64,000 bases of DNA from Alisma plantago-aquatica. Its lineage: Eukaryota > Streptophyta > Magnoliopsida > Alismatales > Alismataceae. Numbering within the stretch: the stretch's first letter is position 1; each line of letters starts with the position of its first letter. The notes beneath the pieces are model-generated. The model ran no database searches, was not told the origin of the DNA, and saw only the letters and a program-made list of their open reading frames with translations. Shown here piece after piece: positions 34,500-46,945 of this stretch. Position numbers and translations under genes: made by a program. The stretch covers positions 1,164,730,749 through 1,164,794,748 of the forward strand of contig OY856409.1 of assembly GCA_963693085.1 (NCBI GenBank), given 5' to 3'.

Positions 34500-36218
34500 T
34501 GCATGGGTGCCACAACCTCAAATCAAACATAATACAACCATAGTGAAAGCATTTATAACATTGGAGAGCATAACAAAATGGGAAATAACATCATTACTAA
34601 GTCATTCCCCAGAATTAAAAATAAAACCACAAAGTTATCTTTCGACATGCTTAAGAAACAAAATTTACAACATAACAAGGAGTTCAAAAACATAAAAGAA
34701 AATCCTAAATATAATATAAAAGGAGAGGCTATCTGGGATGGCACCCCACCAATGTAGTATTCAGATGCTTCTTCAACTGCAAGTCTGCAACTCATGTGCC
34801 TGTTACGTTTAATGTTGTCCCTCCCTATGTGCATCCACACATAGACATCCATTAGAAAATTTATTGTGTAAGTGATTTAACTTTATAATATTAAAAGAAT
34901 GAAAAACTTAACATTAAGTAAGTTGGCAAAACCTTCCCTTTTATAGACAAAGGATTCCTAGATGTCATTATTTTAGGCTCCTGTATGTTCTTACTAGGTA
35001 TGATAATATCAAGTAATCCAGATCATAATCTAGGTTTTCCATAGATAAACTAAGCATGTCAACTAGTGTAAAAAATGAAATCATGAGATGTGCCTAAATC
35101 ATATAAAACTTTAAAGCTCTAACTCTGAATAAAAGTGGAACCTTCGATAACCTGGTCTGGCCTAGCATCCTCGGCCTCCACAAACATGCCAGTTGGCCTC
35201 TTCCCCCTTGGAGCCTCTGCCACAGCACCTCCCTTGTTGTTGTCATACTTCTAGTGATACTTGGGGCACTCGTTCTTGAAGTGCCTAACTCTCCACATAA
35301 ATTGTAGACGCCGTGTCCAAGTCTGCATTGTCCACCTTAAGGTTTCTAGCACTTAGGCACTATGGTCGACTGGTGGTGTTGTTGTTGTGATGAGGTACCC
35401 CACCACCTGATGCTTTCCTCTTCTCGTCCTACTACGTGTGGTTTTTGCCTTGCTAGTGATGTTGGTTTTGTTGATGGTGTTGCACATCGCCTTGGAGGTT
35501 CTTCTTCCATTACCTTCCAAGATGGTCATCGAGCTCGAGGACATATGTCAAGAATTGCTTGCATGGTCATAATGCACCGTCTAGAGAAGGCCAAACTCAA
35601 ATTGTTCTTAAGGCCACAGATATTCTTTTTCCCACGATGCAACTCATTGAAGTCATGGTCATACTTCTGGAGTATACTAAACCACGTCTCATATTGCGTC
35701 AACATCTCTTTGTGATGTTGTAGATTAAGAACTCCTTGGCGACCATCGCCTCAGAGACGTAGTAGTGCTAGAAGGCAGTCACAAAATCCATTTGAGTGAA
35801 GCCTCTATATATTTAGCATCGCAGTCCTCGGACCATGTGTGTCTCGTACCTAACGCAAGCATGATCAAAAAAATCAAGGTTTGGAAGCAATGCTACATGT
35901 TGCAGTGCCAAGCCTTACCCTTCCCCGCAACATCAAGTCCACCAGAGTAACTTCAGTCCTCTACGGTGAGAGATGAGCATCACCCTTCCCATAGCAGCGG
36001 CTAGGGTTTTGACCAACACATCAAAGGGAACTGAGGAGTTTTCCACAGTGGGATATCTACATGCTCCTCTCTGTAGTCGTAGAAGTTGTCCTTATCAAGA
36101 TCCATAGGGCCTTGCCCGCCTCAAGGACCATATGAAAGGGAAAAGAAAGAGATACATAAGCATGAAATGTGATAAGATCCTACTTAGTAGCCATCTTAGG
36201 AATGCTCTGATACCACTT
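34500..36218 (-). mobile_element. Ty3/gypsy relic, left copy of a head-to-head pair
   Basis: Read on the minus strand from 36215: initiator-tRNA primer site TGGTATCAGAGC (36204-36215), leader, a gag relic, a zinc-knuckle relic near 35250-35300, then a protease-like stretch with a GTSHDFISHFTLVDM-like segment near 35060. LTR-like sequence containing AAACATAATACAACCATAG follows at 34520-34560. The same order is found in opposite orientation at 36293-38900. No reverse transcriptase or integrase is seen. Many stops are present. Confidence 0.72.
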
Positions 36219-36304
36219 TTCTGAGAACCTCCAAATTAAACATAATATGACCATGTGGAAACATTCATAAGTTTGGAGATAATGACAACATGTGGTATCA
36301 GAGC
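36204..36304. promoter_or_regulatory. two primer-binding sites facing apart, 77 bp between
   Basis: TGGTATCAGAGC is found on the minus strand at 36204-36215 and on the plus strand at 36293-36304, each followed by CATTCCTA. The 77 bp between resemble LTR sequence (AAATTAAACATAATATGACC), oriented for the left copy. Confidence 0.85.
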
Positions 36305-38900
36305 ATTCCTAGAATAGTCTAAGTAGGATCTTATCGATTACAATGTGTGCTCATGTATCTCTCTCTTTTCTCTTTCAGATGGCCCCTAGGACCCATTCTG
36401 ATAAGGGTAGGGCTCCTATGGATTTCTAATGAGGATATCTTTTTGGACTACAAAGAGAATCATGATGTGATCCCACAAGGGGAAAACCCCTTGGTTTCCT
36501 TCAATGTGTTGTTCAAAGCCTGGGCCACAACTATGGGAGGGAGGGGTGATGCCCATCTCTAGCCATAAAGGAATGACGTAACTAGTAGAGCTCCTCAAAT
36601 TGAAGCCAAAGACGTTCGCAAGAGAGGAGCTTGATGTTGTGGGGAAGGTTGAGGCCTGGCTCCACATCATGTAGCATTGCTTCCACAACCCTAGCTATTC
36701 TGACCATACTTACATCAAGTTTGGGAGGCACATGATCTAGGGAGCGGCTAGAGACTAGTGGGAGACTTTATAATATATATGCGATCCTGAGGCTCCTTCA
36801 CTCACCTTAGTGGAGTTTGTGACTACCTTCCAGGACCCCTACATCCTCGAGGTGATGTTTGCCAAGGAGAAGTTCCTCTACCAAGTACAGGCACAAAGAG
36901 ATGACTATGACGCAGTATGTGATGCATTTTAGTACACCCCAAAAGTATAGGCATGGCTTCAGTGAGTTGCGTCGTACGAAGAAGTTTATGTGTGATCTCA
37001 AACAGGGTTTGAGTTTTGCCCTCTAGAAACAGTGTATGACGACCATGCAAGAGCTCTCGACACAGCCTGGAGCTCGATGATCATCATGGGAGGTCCTGGA
37101 AGAACTTCCAAGGCGAACAGCAAGACCATCAACTTCACCACCAACAGCAAAACCAGCATCAGTAGCAAGACAACAAACACAAGTATGACAATCAGTGAAT
37201 TGAAAAACGGACTGAGCGGCCGATTAAGCAGCCGATTAATCGGCCCAACACCCAAGCCGTTCAATTTTTGCCAAAATCGCCGGTTAACCTTTTTGTAACT
37301 AATCGGCCATTTTTTCCCGCTTTTTACCCTTTTTCCCCGCTTTTTGGCCCTTTTTTGTCCATTTTTTGTAAATTTTGCTGTACACCTATAACTTTATATA
37401 AACTATATGGCCCCAAGTATTACTGACTATAATTAATTAAACTTAAATATCCTATGATAAGCCTAGTTCTAATAGAATGCATACTTGTATGCAAGTTGGG
37501 ATAATAGGGTACTGTTGTAAAGTGTAATTTATACAAGTAAAATATATGTAACTATTATCTAATTTTAAAATGCATACTTTAGTTAATTGTACATTTGTAC
37601 TGCTGTAATGTATGACATTGATGATATGCACATATAACAATAAGTTAGAAAGGTAATTAGTCTATTATTTACTGCTTAACTATGTAAACATGTGATGCAA
37701 AAATATTTCTGAATCATGTATGTAGGGTATTTTATCTATGTCAAATCTATTGTTTATTATATTATGGCTATAATTATTGTCTTATAGTTATCTTATAAAC
37801 TATTTGGGTGTTTTGTACTGTTGGGTAGAGTGTTTAGAATCTTTAGATATATATAAAAGTTCCAAAGAGTATTAGTATTTATATACATATATATGTAATT
37901 TTGTATAAAATTATATAGGAAATTAAAATCCGTTTTTTCAAAAATCGGCCGCTTACCGCTTAACCAGTTACAAGGTGCTGTCTGCACGGTTACCGCTTAA
38001 CGTTTTTTAAAACATTGATGACAATACGAAAATACTAGGTGGTGGGGCACCTCACCGCAACATAGACAACAATGACAACGCTCTACCAAAGTGCACCAAT
38101 TCCTAGAAACCTCATGGTGATCAGTGCAAACATGGATAGGGAATCTGCTAATTCTGAGAGTTTGGACACATCAAAAGAGAGTGCCCACAAGTATCAGCAG
38201 AAATTTGGCAATTGCATAGGAGGTGTTTCAGCAAAGGCTCCTAGGGAGAGGAAGGTCAGTCCATATGTTTGTGATGATGCAGACGATGCCAGGGCAAACC
38301 AGTCATCAAAGGCACTACTTCTATTCAGGGTCTGAGTGTCAAAGTTTTATAAGATTCATGTGCATCTCATGATTTCATCTGTACACTAAGTTGATATACT
38401 TCACTTAGTAGAGAGCCTAGATTATTATCAGAATATTTTTCACACCTAATAAAATGCATGACCCTACAAGGATGATATCTAACGTTCCTGTCTGTAGAAG
38501 TAAAAGGTTTTCCTAGTTGACTTCATGTTAAGTTTTTATTTTTTTGTTACTATAAGGCTCAACCATTTATAAGTTGTTTGAATCCATGCCTATTGTGGAT
38601 GCACACAGGGAGGAGGCAGCATCACAAGTAGCAGTCGCAGGAGTTGAAGTTGAAGATAAATCTAGATCATGCATCATTGGGGTGCCATTCTAGATAGTCT
38701 TTTCTTTCAAATTATTTCTAGGGGGTTTGTTATATGTTTCTAAACTCTTGTTATGTTGAAACTTTTACAGTGTTTTTGTCTTAAGCATGAAAGATAATTT
38801 TGTGGTTTGTGTTTAATTCTGTGGATTGCTTAGTAATTATACATTTTCCTTTCTGACATGATGTCCAAGGTTATGAATGCTTCCACTATGGTCGTCTTAT
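36293..38900 (+). mobile_element. Ty3/gypsy relic, right copy of a head-to-head pair
   Basis: Primer site at 36293-36304, gag start at 36380 (MAPRTHSDKGRAPMDF then a stop), and a gag region with AKVEAWL-like and MTMTQYVMHF segments (36640-36940). After the hAT insertion come a zinc-knuckle relic near 38150 (FGHIKRECPQ) and a protease-like SCASHDF region near 38360. The region 38560-38900 is the reverse complement counterpart of 34520-34840. Gag packages RNA and the protease processes the polyprotein; neither can be made from this copy. The outer end is approximate. Confidence 0.72.
37193..38017. mobile_element. non-autonomous hAT-type element, 825 bp
   Basis: The 8-bp duplication ATGACAAT flanks it at 37185-37192 and 38018-38025. 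Ends are CAGTGAATTGAAAAACGG on the left and, as reverse complement of the right end, CAATGTTTTAAAAAACG. They are similar inverted repeats of the hAT kind starting CARTG. Subterminal repeats of AATCGGCC and CGCTTAAC type lie within 150 bp of each end. There is no transposase. The host sequence on both sides is the gypsy gag region, which resumes cleanly. Confidence 0.85.
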
Positions 38901-38961
38901 GTTCAGTTTGAAGGTCATAATAACTCTTTCAAACTAAATATATTTTCAAATATTTCTATAG

Positions 38962-39225
38962 AGGGTTCAACTGTTACCCCTGTGGGTACTGTAGGTTAGT
39001 CTACCCGCATCCCAAAAAGTAACTATTTGACCTAAAAAATAACAACGCTAATTATACAGTAAAAATACTCACGCGGGACTTTTTTACTATATATTTAGTG
39101 TTATTACATTTCAGGTCAAATAATTACTTTTTGTGTCAAATAGTTACTTTTTTTATTGTAATAGTTACTTTTCATAATGCAGGTAGCATAAGCTACACTA
39201 CCTGTGTGGGTAGGATAGGTGCCCT
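38962..39225. mobile_element. MITE-like element with about 110-bp inverted repeats
   Basis: The left arm (AGGGTTCAACTGTTACCCC, then CTACCCGCAT and AAAAGTAACTATTTGACC) matches the reverse complement of the right arm (AGGGCACCTATCCTACCC, then CTACCTGCAT and AAAAGTAACTATT). The target duplication is not clear, so the superfamily is undetermined. Confidence 0.72.
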
Positions 39226-40104
39226 TAATTCAGTATTTTAGTTTCCAACTTCTGCTTTATAGAGCCATCCCGGTTAACGCCCAATTGCACAATGGAAGAG
39301 GCCAAGTTCCAAGGGGCATGACGGCCAAGTACAAGGCTGCTATTTCCCTCCTTTAAAGCAACACACAAAGTTGTCGGTCTGACTCTTCTTCTTCACGTTG
39401 CAGCTGCACAACTGTAGGTGGCACGACGGTGTCGCATGCACCACTAAGAGCCATCGCTTGTCCTAGCAGCAGAAGCACAGTTGGGCTGATTGTGGTCTAA
39501 ACAAGCAGCAGCTGACTAAACAAGTAGCAGCTGATAGGATGTAATATCCGGAGGGGATTCGCACACTATGCTTACATGAATCTAAACATTCACAAAGCCC
39601 CACTATTTTCTCCATGCTCTCCCCTATCGTTGTCTTCCCACTTGCTTTATGCCTTTTTCCTTTAGTCAAAGGCGATATTTTGGGGCACAATGCATCAGCC
39701 TCACTTGCTGAACAACCCATGTTCATGGTCCATGGAAGGTCTTCCGTTTTTTATATTTTGTTTTAGGTACTTCACTCTTTGTTAAAACCTAAAATGGACT
39801 AATTCCTTCTACTTATTCGATACCAAGGTTGGGAGCTAGTTGTTGCTGAAATCAGTGCTTTCTAATCACTTGTATGTAATTTTGAATTGTTGAAGGCATT
39901 GATTGCTCAAGATAATCTCAGAGACATTTTGATAGGGACGTGTTTATGCAAAACATTTGACTTTTTTATGTATAGTAGACGAGCAGTCTCGATAACATAT
40001 GTAGCTAGCAATATACTTTTTATCCATTGAGAACCCTACCTTCTCTTACTATTGATTACCTCCTAGATCTAAGCATACACCCATGCTTGTTACTATTGAC
40101 AGGA
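39226..40104. other. no gene recognised
   Basis: Short frames only and no element ends noticed. Confidence 0.35.
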
Positions 40105-40650
40105 ATTTTTTTACCGCTCAGCTAGAAAGTTTCCTAAACATTCTACATGTAATAAGAAATTTTCTTCAAGATTTGATAGAGGCCTTTCTTGTCACATATT
40201 ACTGTCCCTATTCCAAAGTGAAATGATTTCATGATTATAGAATTGGTCTTACTCTTTTTGTGATCACCTGTGTAGCTTCAGATCCATTTGGCATACTTTT
40301 TGAAAATCTTCAATACTTAGATGTCGAGACATTTTTCCCAGTTTCCTAGAAGACATTTTCTGCAACTGAAGGAGAGTTTATTACTACTCGGCTACCAAAC
40401 TTTGTAGACATTATGCATATTTAATATTAATTTTCTTTCAGGACCTAATAGAGTGCATATACAATCACGTATTGCCATCCCAATAGTAAATTTATTTGGT
40501 CTCATGACAATAGAAACTAGTCTTGTTCTTTTTATATCACCTACATGGCTTCAGATTCATTTGACGTACCCTTTCAAAATATTCATTCTTTAGATGTTGG
40601 GATTTTTTCCCCAGTTCCCTGGAAGGCACTTTCCAAAATTGAACCACGCT
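40105..40650. repeat. diverged tandem duplication, about 273-bp period
   Basis: TAGCTTCAGATCCATTTGGC (near 40273) and its counterpart GGCTTCAGATTCATTTGAC (near 40547) mark equal positions in two units. Both units carry CGGCTANNAAA-type openings and TTTTTCCCAGTTTCC or TTTCCCCAGTTCCC. Confidence 0.75.
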
Positions 40651-42700
40651 TTACGAACAATTTACACTACTTATATCTTTTTGGTAATAAATCTTTGAGT
40701 CATCTACATCTTCAAAGGAGGCTATCAATCTTTTAAATATATACTGCACTTCTACATATTGTAAACTCTTTTTTAATGTAAAGAATTTGTTGAATTTTTT
40801 AGTATGTTTGGGTTTCCTCTTATCAATTCTAAGTGAAATGCAGTTTCATTCCTAGTTGTCGCATTGCGGCTTGTGTAGTTTGTTGCCAGTACATCACTAA
40901 GCACAACTGTCATACTTATTTGTCATCTGCATATTGTAAATAAACAATATTTTTTAACTGAGAATTGAAACATATACAACTAATCCAAGGATTGTAATTT
41001 ATAAAAAGACGTGGATGATACAAGATGGTTGAAGAAAGGGTGCATAGTAATGCAGGATATGGAACTCATTAGGCAAGCTGAAAAGTTTAGCATTTGGGCA
41101 TTATATAGAAAAGTTGGCTCAAATTTGGTAAAGATTCAATAAATTCATGTCAACCATTCAGGAAAATTTGTGACAAATTCAGCACTACAATATAATATAT
41201 ATTTTTAGAGAGCGAGTCCACATAGCAATGATATGTGAGTATACATATGATACATACTTCAAAGAATACAATGCATAGATCTTTGATCATCCAAAATTAG
41301 ATGATGCAATATTATGATGTATTTGAGCTTTCAAGGACATCAAAATATCATTCCAACAAGTTGGAGTTTTGAAAATTGAAGTATATTTTATATGAATATA
41401 AAATCTTAATCAAATAGCTTCTGAAAAACTAGTTTCATGAGAATTCATGCAAAATTGTCAGATATTAGAAAACATTGGAAATTATGAAAAATTACGAAGT
41501 GCGGCCCTACAAAAAAATTTCCAGGTTGATCATGAAATTTCAAAAATTTATAGAACAATGTGACCGTGGGAGAGTGGAGTGGCATTAAAGCTAATTGTTG
41601 ATTAGAGCTCCGTTGGTTGTTCGAGAGGGAGATCCACCATGATCCACATCTTTGCCTGTGGTGATGCACATGAGTGCTTTTACCCATGATATTGTAGGTG
41701 TTAAAGTCGGGACAGTTGAGTACCCTTTTGTCCTTCAAGAAGGTTGAACTTTTGAAGTCATTGCCTCACAATTGCAAGAAGATGATGCCTTGATCAACTC
41801 TATCCTTTAGGGATGCCGTTTTACATGTTTTAGTAGGAAAATCAGACCTCAAGCCATCATTTGACCCTCAAAAACCTCAAAGTGATACCTATTGATCATG
41901 CAAAGACAACAAAGTCATGTTAGCTACGGATGTGCTTCATAAATTCTTTTCGGTTTCTTAGGATAAAGGGGAGAGCAGGTATGGTTTGTAGAAGCCCAAT
42001 AAGTGCGCAATAGAGAAGGTTGACATAATCAAACTGGTGAGCAAACCAGTGAGGCTATGGGTTCTCAATTCACTGGTCCATCCTCTGACGTCAACATGAC
42101 AACAAAGTGATAGATACTAACATTAGCATAGAAATATGCCATTAGCATAGCAATAGGTCGAAGGTCTGGCATTAGCATTAGACAACCAAAACTAGAGCAG
42201 AATTGTAAAGAAAGAAAGATAATGGTGGTTGATCGAAGAAGAGTGTCACCACTCGGCAAATACAACGAGAAGCAACAAAACACAATAGCATCCAACACTA
42301 GGATGAGCATAAAGTAGGGTCCTATGGGATTTTGGTCGGCCCCCCAAACCCATATTGTAAATGGGTTGTGCGGCAGATTTAGGCTCGGATAATGTTTGAA
42401 AATCTCAAACCGTGTGATAAATCTAGGTTTCAAGTCGAGTTCAGGCCGGCGTAAACTGGATGTATCTTCAAACATATATGTAGATACAAATATATTGATA
42501 AAGTTTAGGAAGTGCGTACAGACCGGTACATGTAAACCTATATGTGCCAACGGTAAAACTACTACACGCACAACTTCTTACTAAATCCATCTTATAGCAA
42601 CAATACCACTGAGAGTCACTCGCGTAGCTTTATATATTCTTTGCTCACTCTCATAACAACGCAAAAGGATGGTTGAGACAGACTCTTTATCGTTTCTTTG
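40651..42700. other. no gene recognised
   Basis: It contains a 97-codon and a 168-codon minus-strand frame with no similarity I can name and no splice or start context that supports them. Confidence 0.35.
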
Positions 42701-42725
42701 GACCCATGTAATGAAACAAGACTAC

Positions 42726-43080
42726 TCAATACTTCAGACTGTGATCTAGGATGTGCAAGAACATCACAACAGCTTCTACGACAGCGACATGTTTAGTGGG
42801 GACTAAACCCCCAATCCTTGTTAATACTTCACAAAGCCTATGAAATCCATTTTTGCTCACTCGCAACGGTTCAATACAATCATCATATGTACCATTGTGT
42901 AATTGATTCAAATAACACTTCCTATATTCATTCTAGTCAATAAGAGGGTTTCTTGCCATGAAACTGTATTGGTACCATGATGACACAAATGACACAAGTA
43001 ATGACAACAGTAATAATTTTCTTTCTTCTCTTGCTTCTCTTCCCCATACATTATTCTCTTTCTATGAAGGCGCTCTAATA
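42726..43080 (-). pseudogene. PIF/Harbinger transposase N-terminal fragment
   Basis: The frame holds NEYRKCYLNQLHNGTYDDC, then the segment LRVSKNGFHRLCEVL followed by GGLVPTKHVAVVEAVVMFLHIL. This matches the helix-rich N-terminal domain (DUF8040 type) that precedes the DDE nuclease in plant PIF/Harbinger transposases. A stop breaks it near 42945, and no DDE domain follows on the left. It is a dead fragment. Confidence 0.75.
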
Positions 43081-43607
43081 GATAATTCATGCGGTGTGAA
43101 GCCATATCGAACACTAAAACACACTCACAAGAAAATATTCAGAATGAAACATTGAATATATGCAAATATAGGATAAATTATACTCTAAGATCTGAATAAA
43201 GCAATTAGCCACTATTTACGCCATGGTATGATTGCATGGAGACATCATGGTGCTATGCAGTGGGATGATTTTTGCATATACTGATTAGAGTAGCATTGTG
43301 TGCTTAGACAAACTAAACAATTAATGTAAGGCAATAATCCAATTTTAGTGGTACTCGACATTATGAATATACCAACTGCTTTGCTAATTGTAGTTATTTG
43401 GGAATATAAGACAAGTGCAAGTGTGGCAGGTGAGCTGGTGGTAGTGGTGGTTGTATCTTCAGCAACTTGACAGGCGTGGATGTGAGTGCGGAGGAAGAAA
43501 CATATAGGGATGTGACATGACGAAGCAAGGTTGTCGTAACCGAACCAGTGCGGCTTTCAGTTCTCTGTTCATTGGTTCAACCAATGGTTGGACCAATTCA
43601 ACCGGTG
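43081..43607. other. no gene recognised, flank of the LINE insertion
   Basis: AT-rich, ending in ACCGGTG before the target duplication ACGTTAGCAT at 43608-43617. Confidence 0.35.
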
Positions 43608-43929
43608 ACGTTAGCATCATCGTCATCATCATCTAAGCCTCAGTCTCAACTATATTGGAGTCGGCTACATGGATCCTTTGTTCCCATTCAGCTCCATTAT
43701 GAGTCATATTCTGGTCGAGATGTAGAGATTCAAAATCCCTCTTTATAAGCTATTCTCGTGTTAATTTAGGCCTTCCTCTTCTTCTATTAATTGTGCTAGA
43801 CTCAATAGCATTGATTCGTATAAGACGCATTAGTCGGTCTGTGTTGCACATACCATCTGAGTCGGACCTCGCACCACTTGTCCTCAATGCTCGCCACCCC
43901 CACATTACTCCTGATATAGTCATTTCTCA

Positions 43930-45231
43930 AACGATCTTTTCTTGTCTTCCCACACATCTATCTCATCATACGCATTTCAGCCAAGTTCATATTGTTGAGA
44001 CTTTGTTTCTTTACCGCCCAACATTCACTCCCATAAAGCATGGTTGGTTGTATAGTTGTTCTATAAAACTTGCTTTTTAATCTGAGAGGGATCTTCCGAT
44101 CACATAATACACCAATTGCACTCCATTTCAACCATCCTACAGTGATCATGTGATAAACGTCATTTTGGACATCCCCATCTATTTGAATAATAAAACCCAA
44201 GTAACGAAATTTATCACATTTTGGTAAATCTACTCCGTCCCACTTGGCTCCATCATTCACACTACGAGATTGGTTGAAATTGCAATGCATATACTCAGTT
44301 TAGCTCCTACTAATCATCAATTCATTTAATTCTAATGCCTTTCTCCAAAATTCAACTTTATCATTCAATCCATCTTTAGTTTCGCCAATCAATACATTAT
44401 CATTAGCAAATAACATACACCAACGAATATTATCCTACAGATTCTTTGTCAACTCATCCATAACAAGAACGAACATATATGGGTTCGAGTGTGGATCCTT
44501 GGTGTACCCCAATAGTGATAGGAAATGTTGGTGTCTCTCCTCTAGGAGTCTTCACACTTGCAGTAGAGCTAGCATACATGTCTTTAATCAAGTTAATGTA
44601 TTGGATTGGCAAACCTTTTTTCTTCAAAACCATCCACAACAATTCCTTGTGTACTCGATCATAAGTCTTTTCCAAGTCAATAAAACCATACGAAGATCTC
44701 TTTTGCATTCTCTATACTTCTCCACAAGCCTCCTTATCATAACGATAGCATTTGTTGTTGATCTTCCAGGCATGAAACCAAATTGGTTGTTTGATATATG
44801 CATTATAGATCTTAGCCTCTGTTCAATAATCCTCTCCCAAAGCTTCATTGTGTGACATCAACTTGATACCTTTGTAGTTTGTGCAGCTCTGAACATCACC
44901 TTTGTTCTTGTAGATGGGGACTATAGTACTATTTCTTCACTCATCCGACATCTTCTTGGTCTTCATGATCTTGTTAAACAAATTTGTTAACCACATAACT
45001 CCCCCATACTCTTCCATACATCAACGGGAATACCGTATGTCCGCATGCCTTTCTCATATTCATCCTTTTTAAAGCATTCTTGACCTCAAATAGTGTAACT
45101 CGTCGTGTGTAAATGATACATCTTGTATTCATGTCAAATGAGTCTCTAACATTATTTGCAATATCTCCATTGAAAAGCTTATGGAAGTATTTTCTCCATT
45201 GGTTCTTGATATCATTGTCCTTCACCAGCAC
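43930..45231 (-). pseudogene. LINE reverse transcriptase relic
   Basis: Pieces in several frames, in order: ALKRMNMRKACGHT (45060), KLWERIIEQRLR then QFGFMPGRSTTNAI (44848-44740), FIDLEKTYDRVHKELLW (44690), GVHQGSTLEPI (44500) where the family has GxHQGSxLSP, and the C-terminal PLRLKSKFYRTTIQPTMLYG then ECWAVKK (44090). Where the YADD catalytic box should be (near 44420), DNA encoding RWCMLFANDN remains, with Ala-Asn in place of Ala-Asp. At least four frameshifts are present. Confidence 0.88.
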
Positions 45232-45297
45232 TCTACCTCATTCTTGATGCATTTTACTTGACTCAAGTCTCTTCCTTTCCTTTCTCTTATACAAGCC

Positions 45298-45372
<75 letters not shown>

Positions 45373-46440
45373 CCCCTTCTCGTGTCCAGCTTCTTACAAA
45401 TATCATCAAAGTATCTAGAGCTTGCCTCCTGAACAACCTTTTTAGCTTCTTTTTTCGCTAGCTTGTGTCTCTGGAACATTGCATCATCCCGAGATTTGGG
45501 CAAGCTCCTATAGATCTCTCTTTTCAGTTTAATAGCCTTATGTACTTCATCATTCCACCACCAAGTCTCTTTCTGTGGAGGCCCACAACCTTTAGACTCT
45601 CCTGAAACCTCTTTCGCATTTTTTGTTATGCAGGAGCTCATGTTATGCCACATAGTGTCAACATCAGACTCCGAGTTCCAAGTTCCCTCCTTGACGAGTT
45701 TATCATAAAAAGTCAATTTCTTTTCTCCTTTGAGATTCCACCACTTGATCCTGCTATCTTGGTTTCTGTTATGCTTGCCTTTATTGATCTTTATGTTAAT
45801 ATCCAAAACCACCAATCTATATTGTGTCGTGAGTTCTTCACCAGGAATCACTTTACAATCATTGCACACTTTACGATCCACCCGCCTTGTAAGGAGGTTA
45901 TCAATTTTGCTACACTTGTGCCCACTCTTGAAAGTAATCTTATGAGATTCTCTTTTCTTAAAATGAGGTGTTTGCCAAAATCATATCATATGCAACTGCA
46001 AAATCTAATATCCTCTCTCCTCCGTTTTTGCCGCCATATCCAAAACCACCATAAACCCTCTCATCTCCAGTGTTGCTAGTCCCCATATTGCCATTTAAAC
46101 AACTCCCAACAATGATCTTCTCCTCAGTCGGTATTCCCTGCATCAATTCATCCATGTCAACCCAAAAATCCTTCTTAGCCTCCTCGCTAAGGCCAACTTG
46201 GGGGGCATAAGCACTAACAATGTTAACAATCTTTCCCCCAAGACCGACCTTGATAGCTATGATTCTATCACCCATCCTAGTGATCTTGACAACATCATCC
46301 TTCGACATCTTATCAACAATAATGTCTACGGCATTTCTATGTTTATCAATACTTGTATACCAAATTTTGTATCATAAATCTCCAATCTCTCTACAACGTT
46401 CCCCTGTCCGCTTAATTTCCTGCAAGCAAGCTATATTGAC
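45222..46440 (-). pseudogene. LINE endonuclease and linker relic
   Basis: 45958-46308 reads GDRIIAIKVGLGGKIVNIVS then AYAPQVGLSEEAK, the middle of an APE-type endonuclease, with GGERILDFAVAYDM near its C-terminus. Frame 45222-45881 continues with the linker IKWWNLKGEKKLTFYDKL and KETWWWNDEVHKAIK that precedes reverse transcriptase. The endonuclease nicks target DNA to prime copying. A (TA)n tract at 45298-45371 runs through the linker and would encode an Ile-Tyr repeat. Confidence 0.85.
45298..45371. repeat. (TA)n microsatellite inside the LINE
   Basis: About 37 TA units without interruption, within the LINE linker region. Confidence 0.97.
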
Positions 46441-46669
46441 TTTTCTTCTCATCATGTTATCCACTTAGTTCCCATGTCCCAGCTAACGTTAGCATGACAT
46501 CACTAATTATCTTTTTTTATTGTAAGATGTATGAAAACTAAACATATCAAGAAGAATATTGAAAAATAGCATTGAAATGGAAATAATTCAATTGAACACT
46601 ACATTTGCTATGCCAAATTATGGTGGAAGTGCAAAGGGAGGTGAAAACATGGAAGGAGGAGGTGGGAAT

Positions 46670-46840
46670 TGAGAAATCGTAAAAGAATTTTATTATTTGA
46701 ATGAATAAACAATCATAAACCCTCTCTTTATATAGGATAGGAGAGGTCAACAAATACAAGAGTTCACCAATACAGGATATAAGACAAGATACTAAAAGCA
46801 TAACACAAATAACAATAACAAAAAACTAAATATATTAACA
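46670..46840 (-). repeat. 3' LTR of copia element 2
   Basis: 171 bp, TGAGAAATCG to TATTAACA on the plus strand. It shares the ATATAGGATAGGAGA block with the other LTR. Confidence 0.9.
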
Positions 46841-46945
46841 CTCCTCAAGATGGGAGCATGGATATCATGCATGGCCAGCTTGTCCACCATAGAGATGAAT
46901 CTTGTCTTTGGCAGTGGCTTTGTAAAGATGTCAGCAAGTTGATCC

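Larger units (their letters stand above)
43618..46485 (-). mobile_element. LINE (RTE-like), 5'-truncated
   Basis: The minus strand carries endonuclease and reverse transcriptase relics and ends in the CATCATCATC complement of a GAT tail at 43618-43635. The 10-bp direct repeat ACGTTAGCAT flanks it at 43608-43617 and 46486-46495, as expected for target-primed insertion. At 2868 bp it lacks the start of the endonuclease. The same family left the fragment at 29530-29738. Confidence 0.9.

Noticed and set aside
42065..42571. 168-codon minus-strand frame
   Set aside because: No family likeness and no conserved motif. It lies next to a dead PIF/Harbinger fragment in repeat-like DNA.
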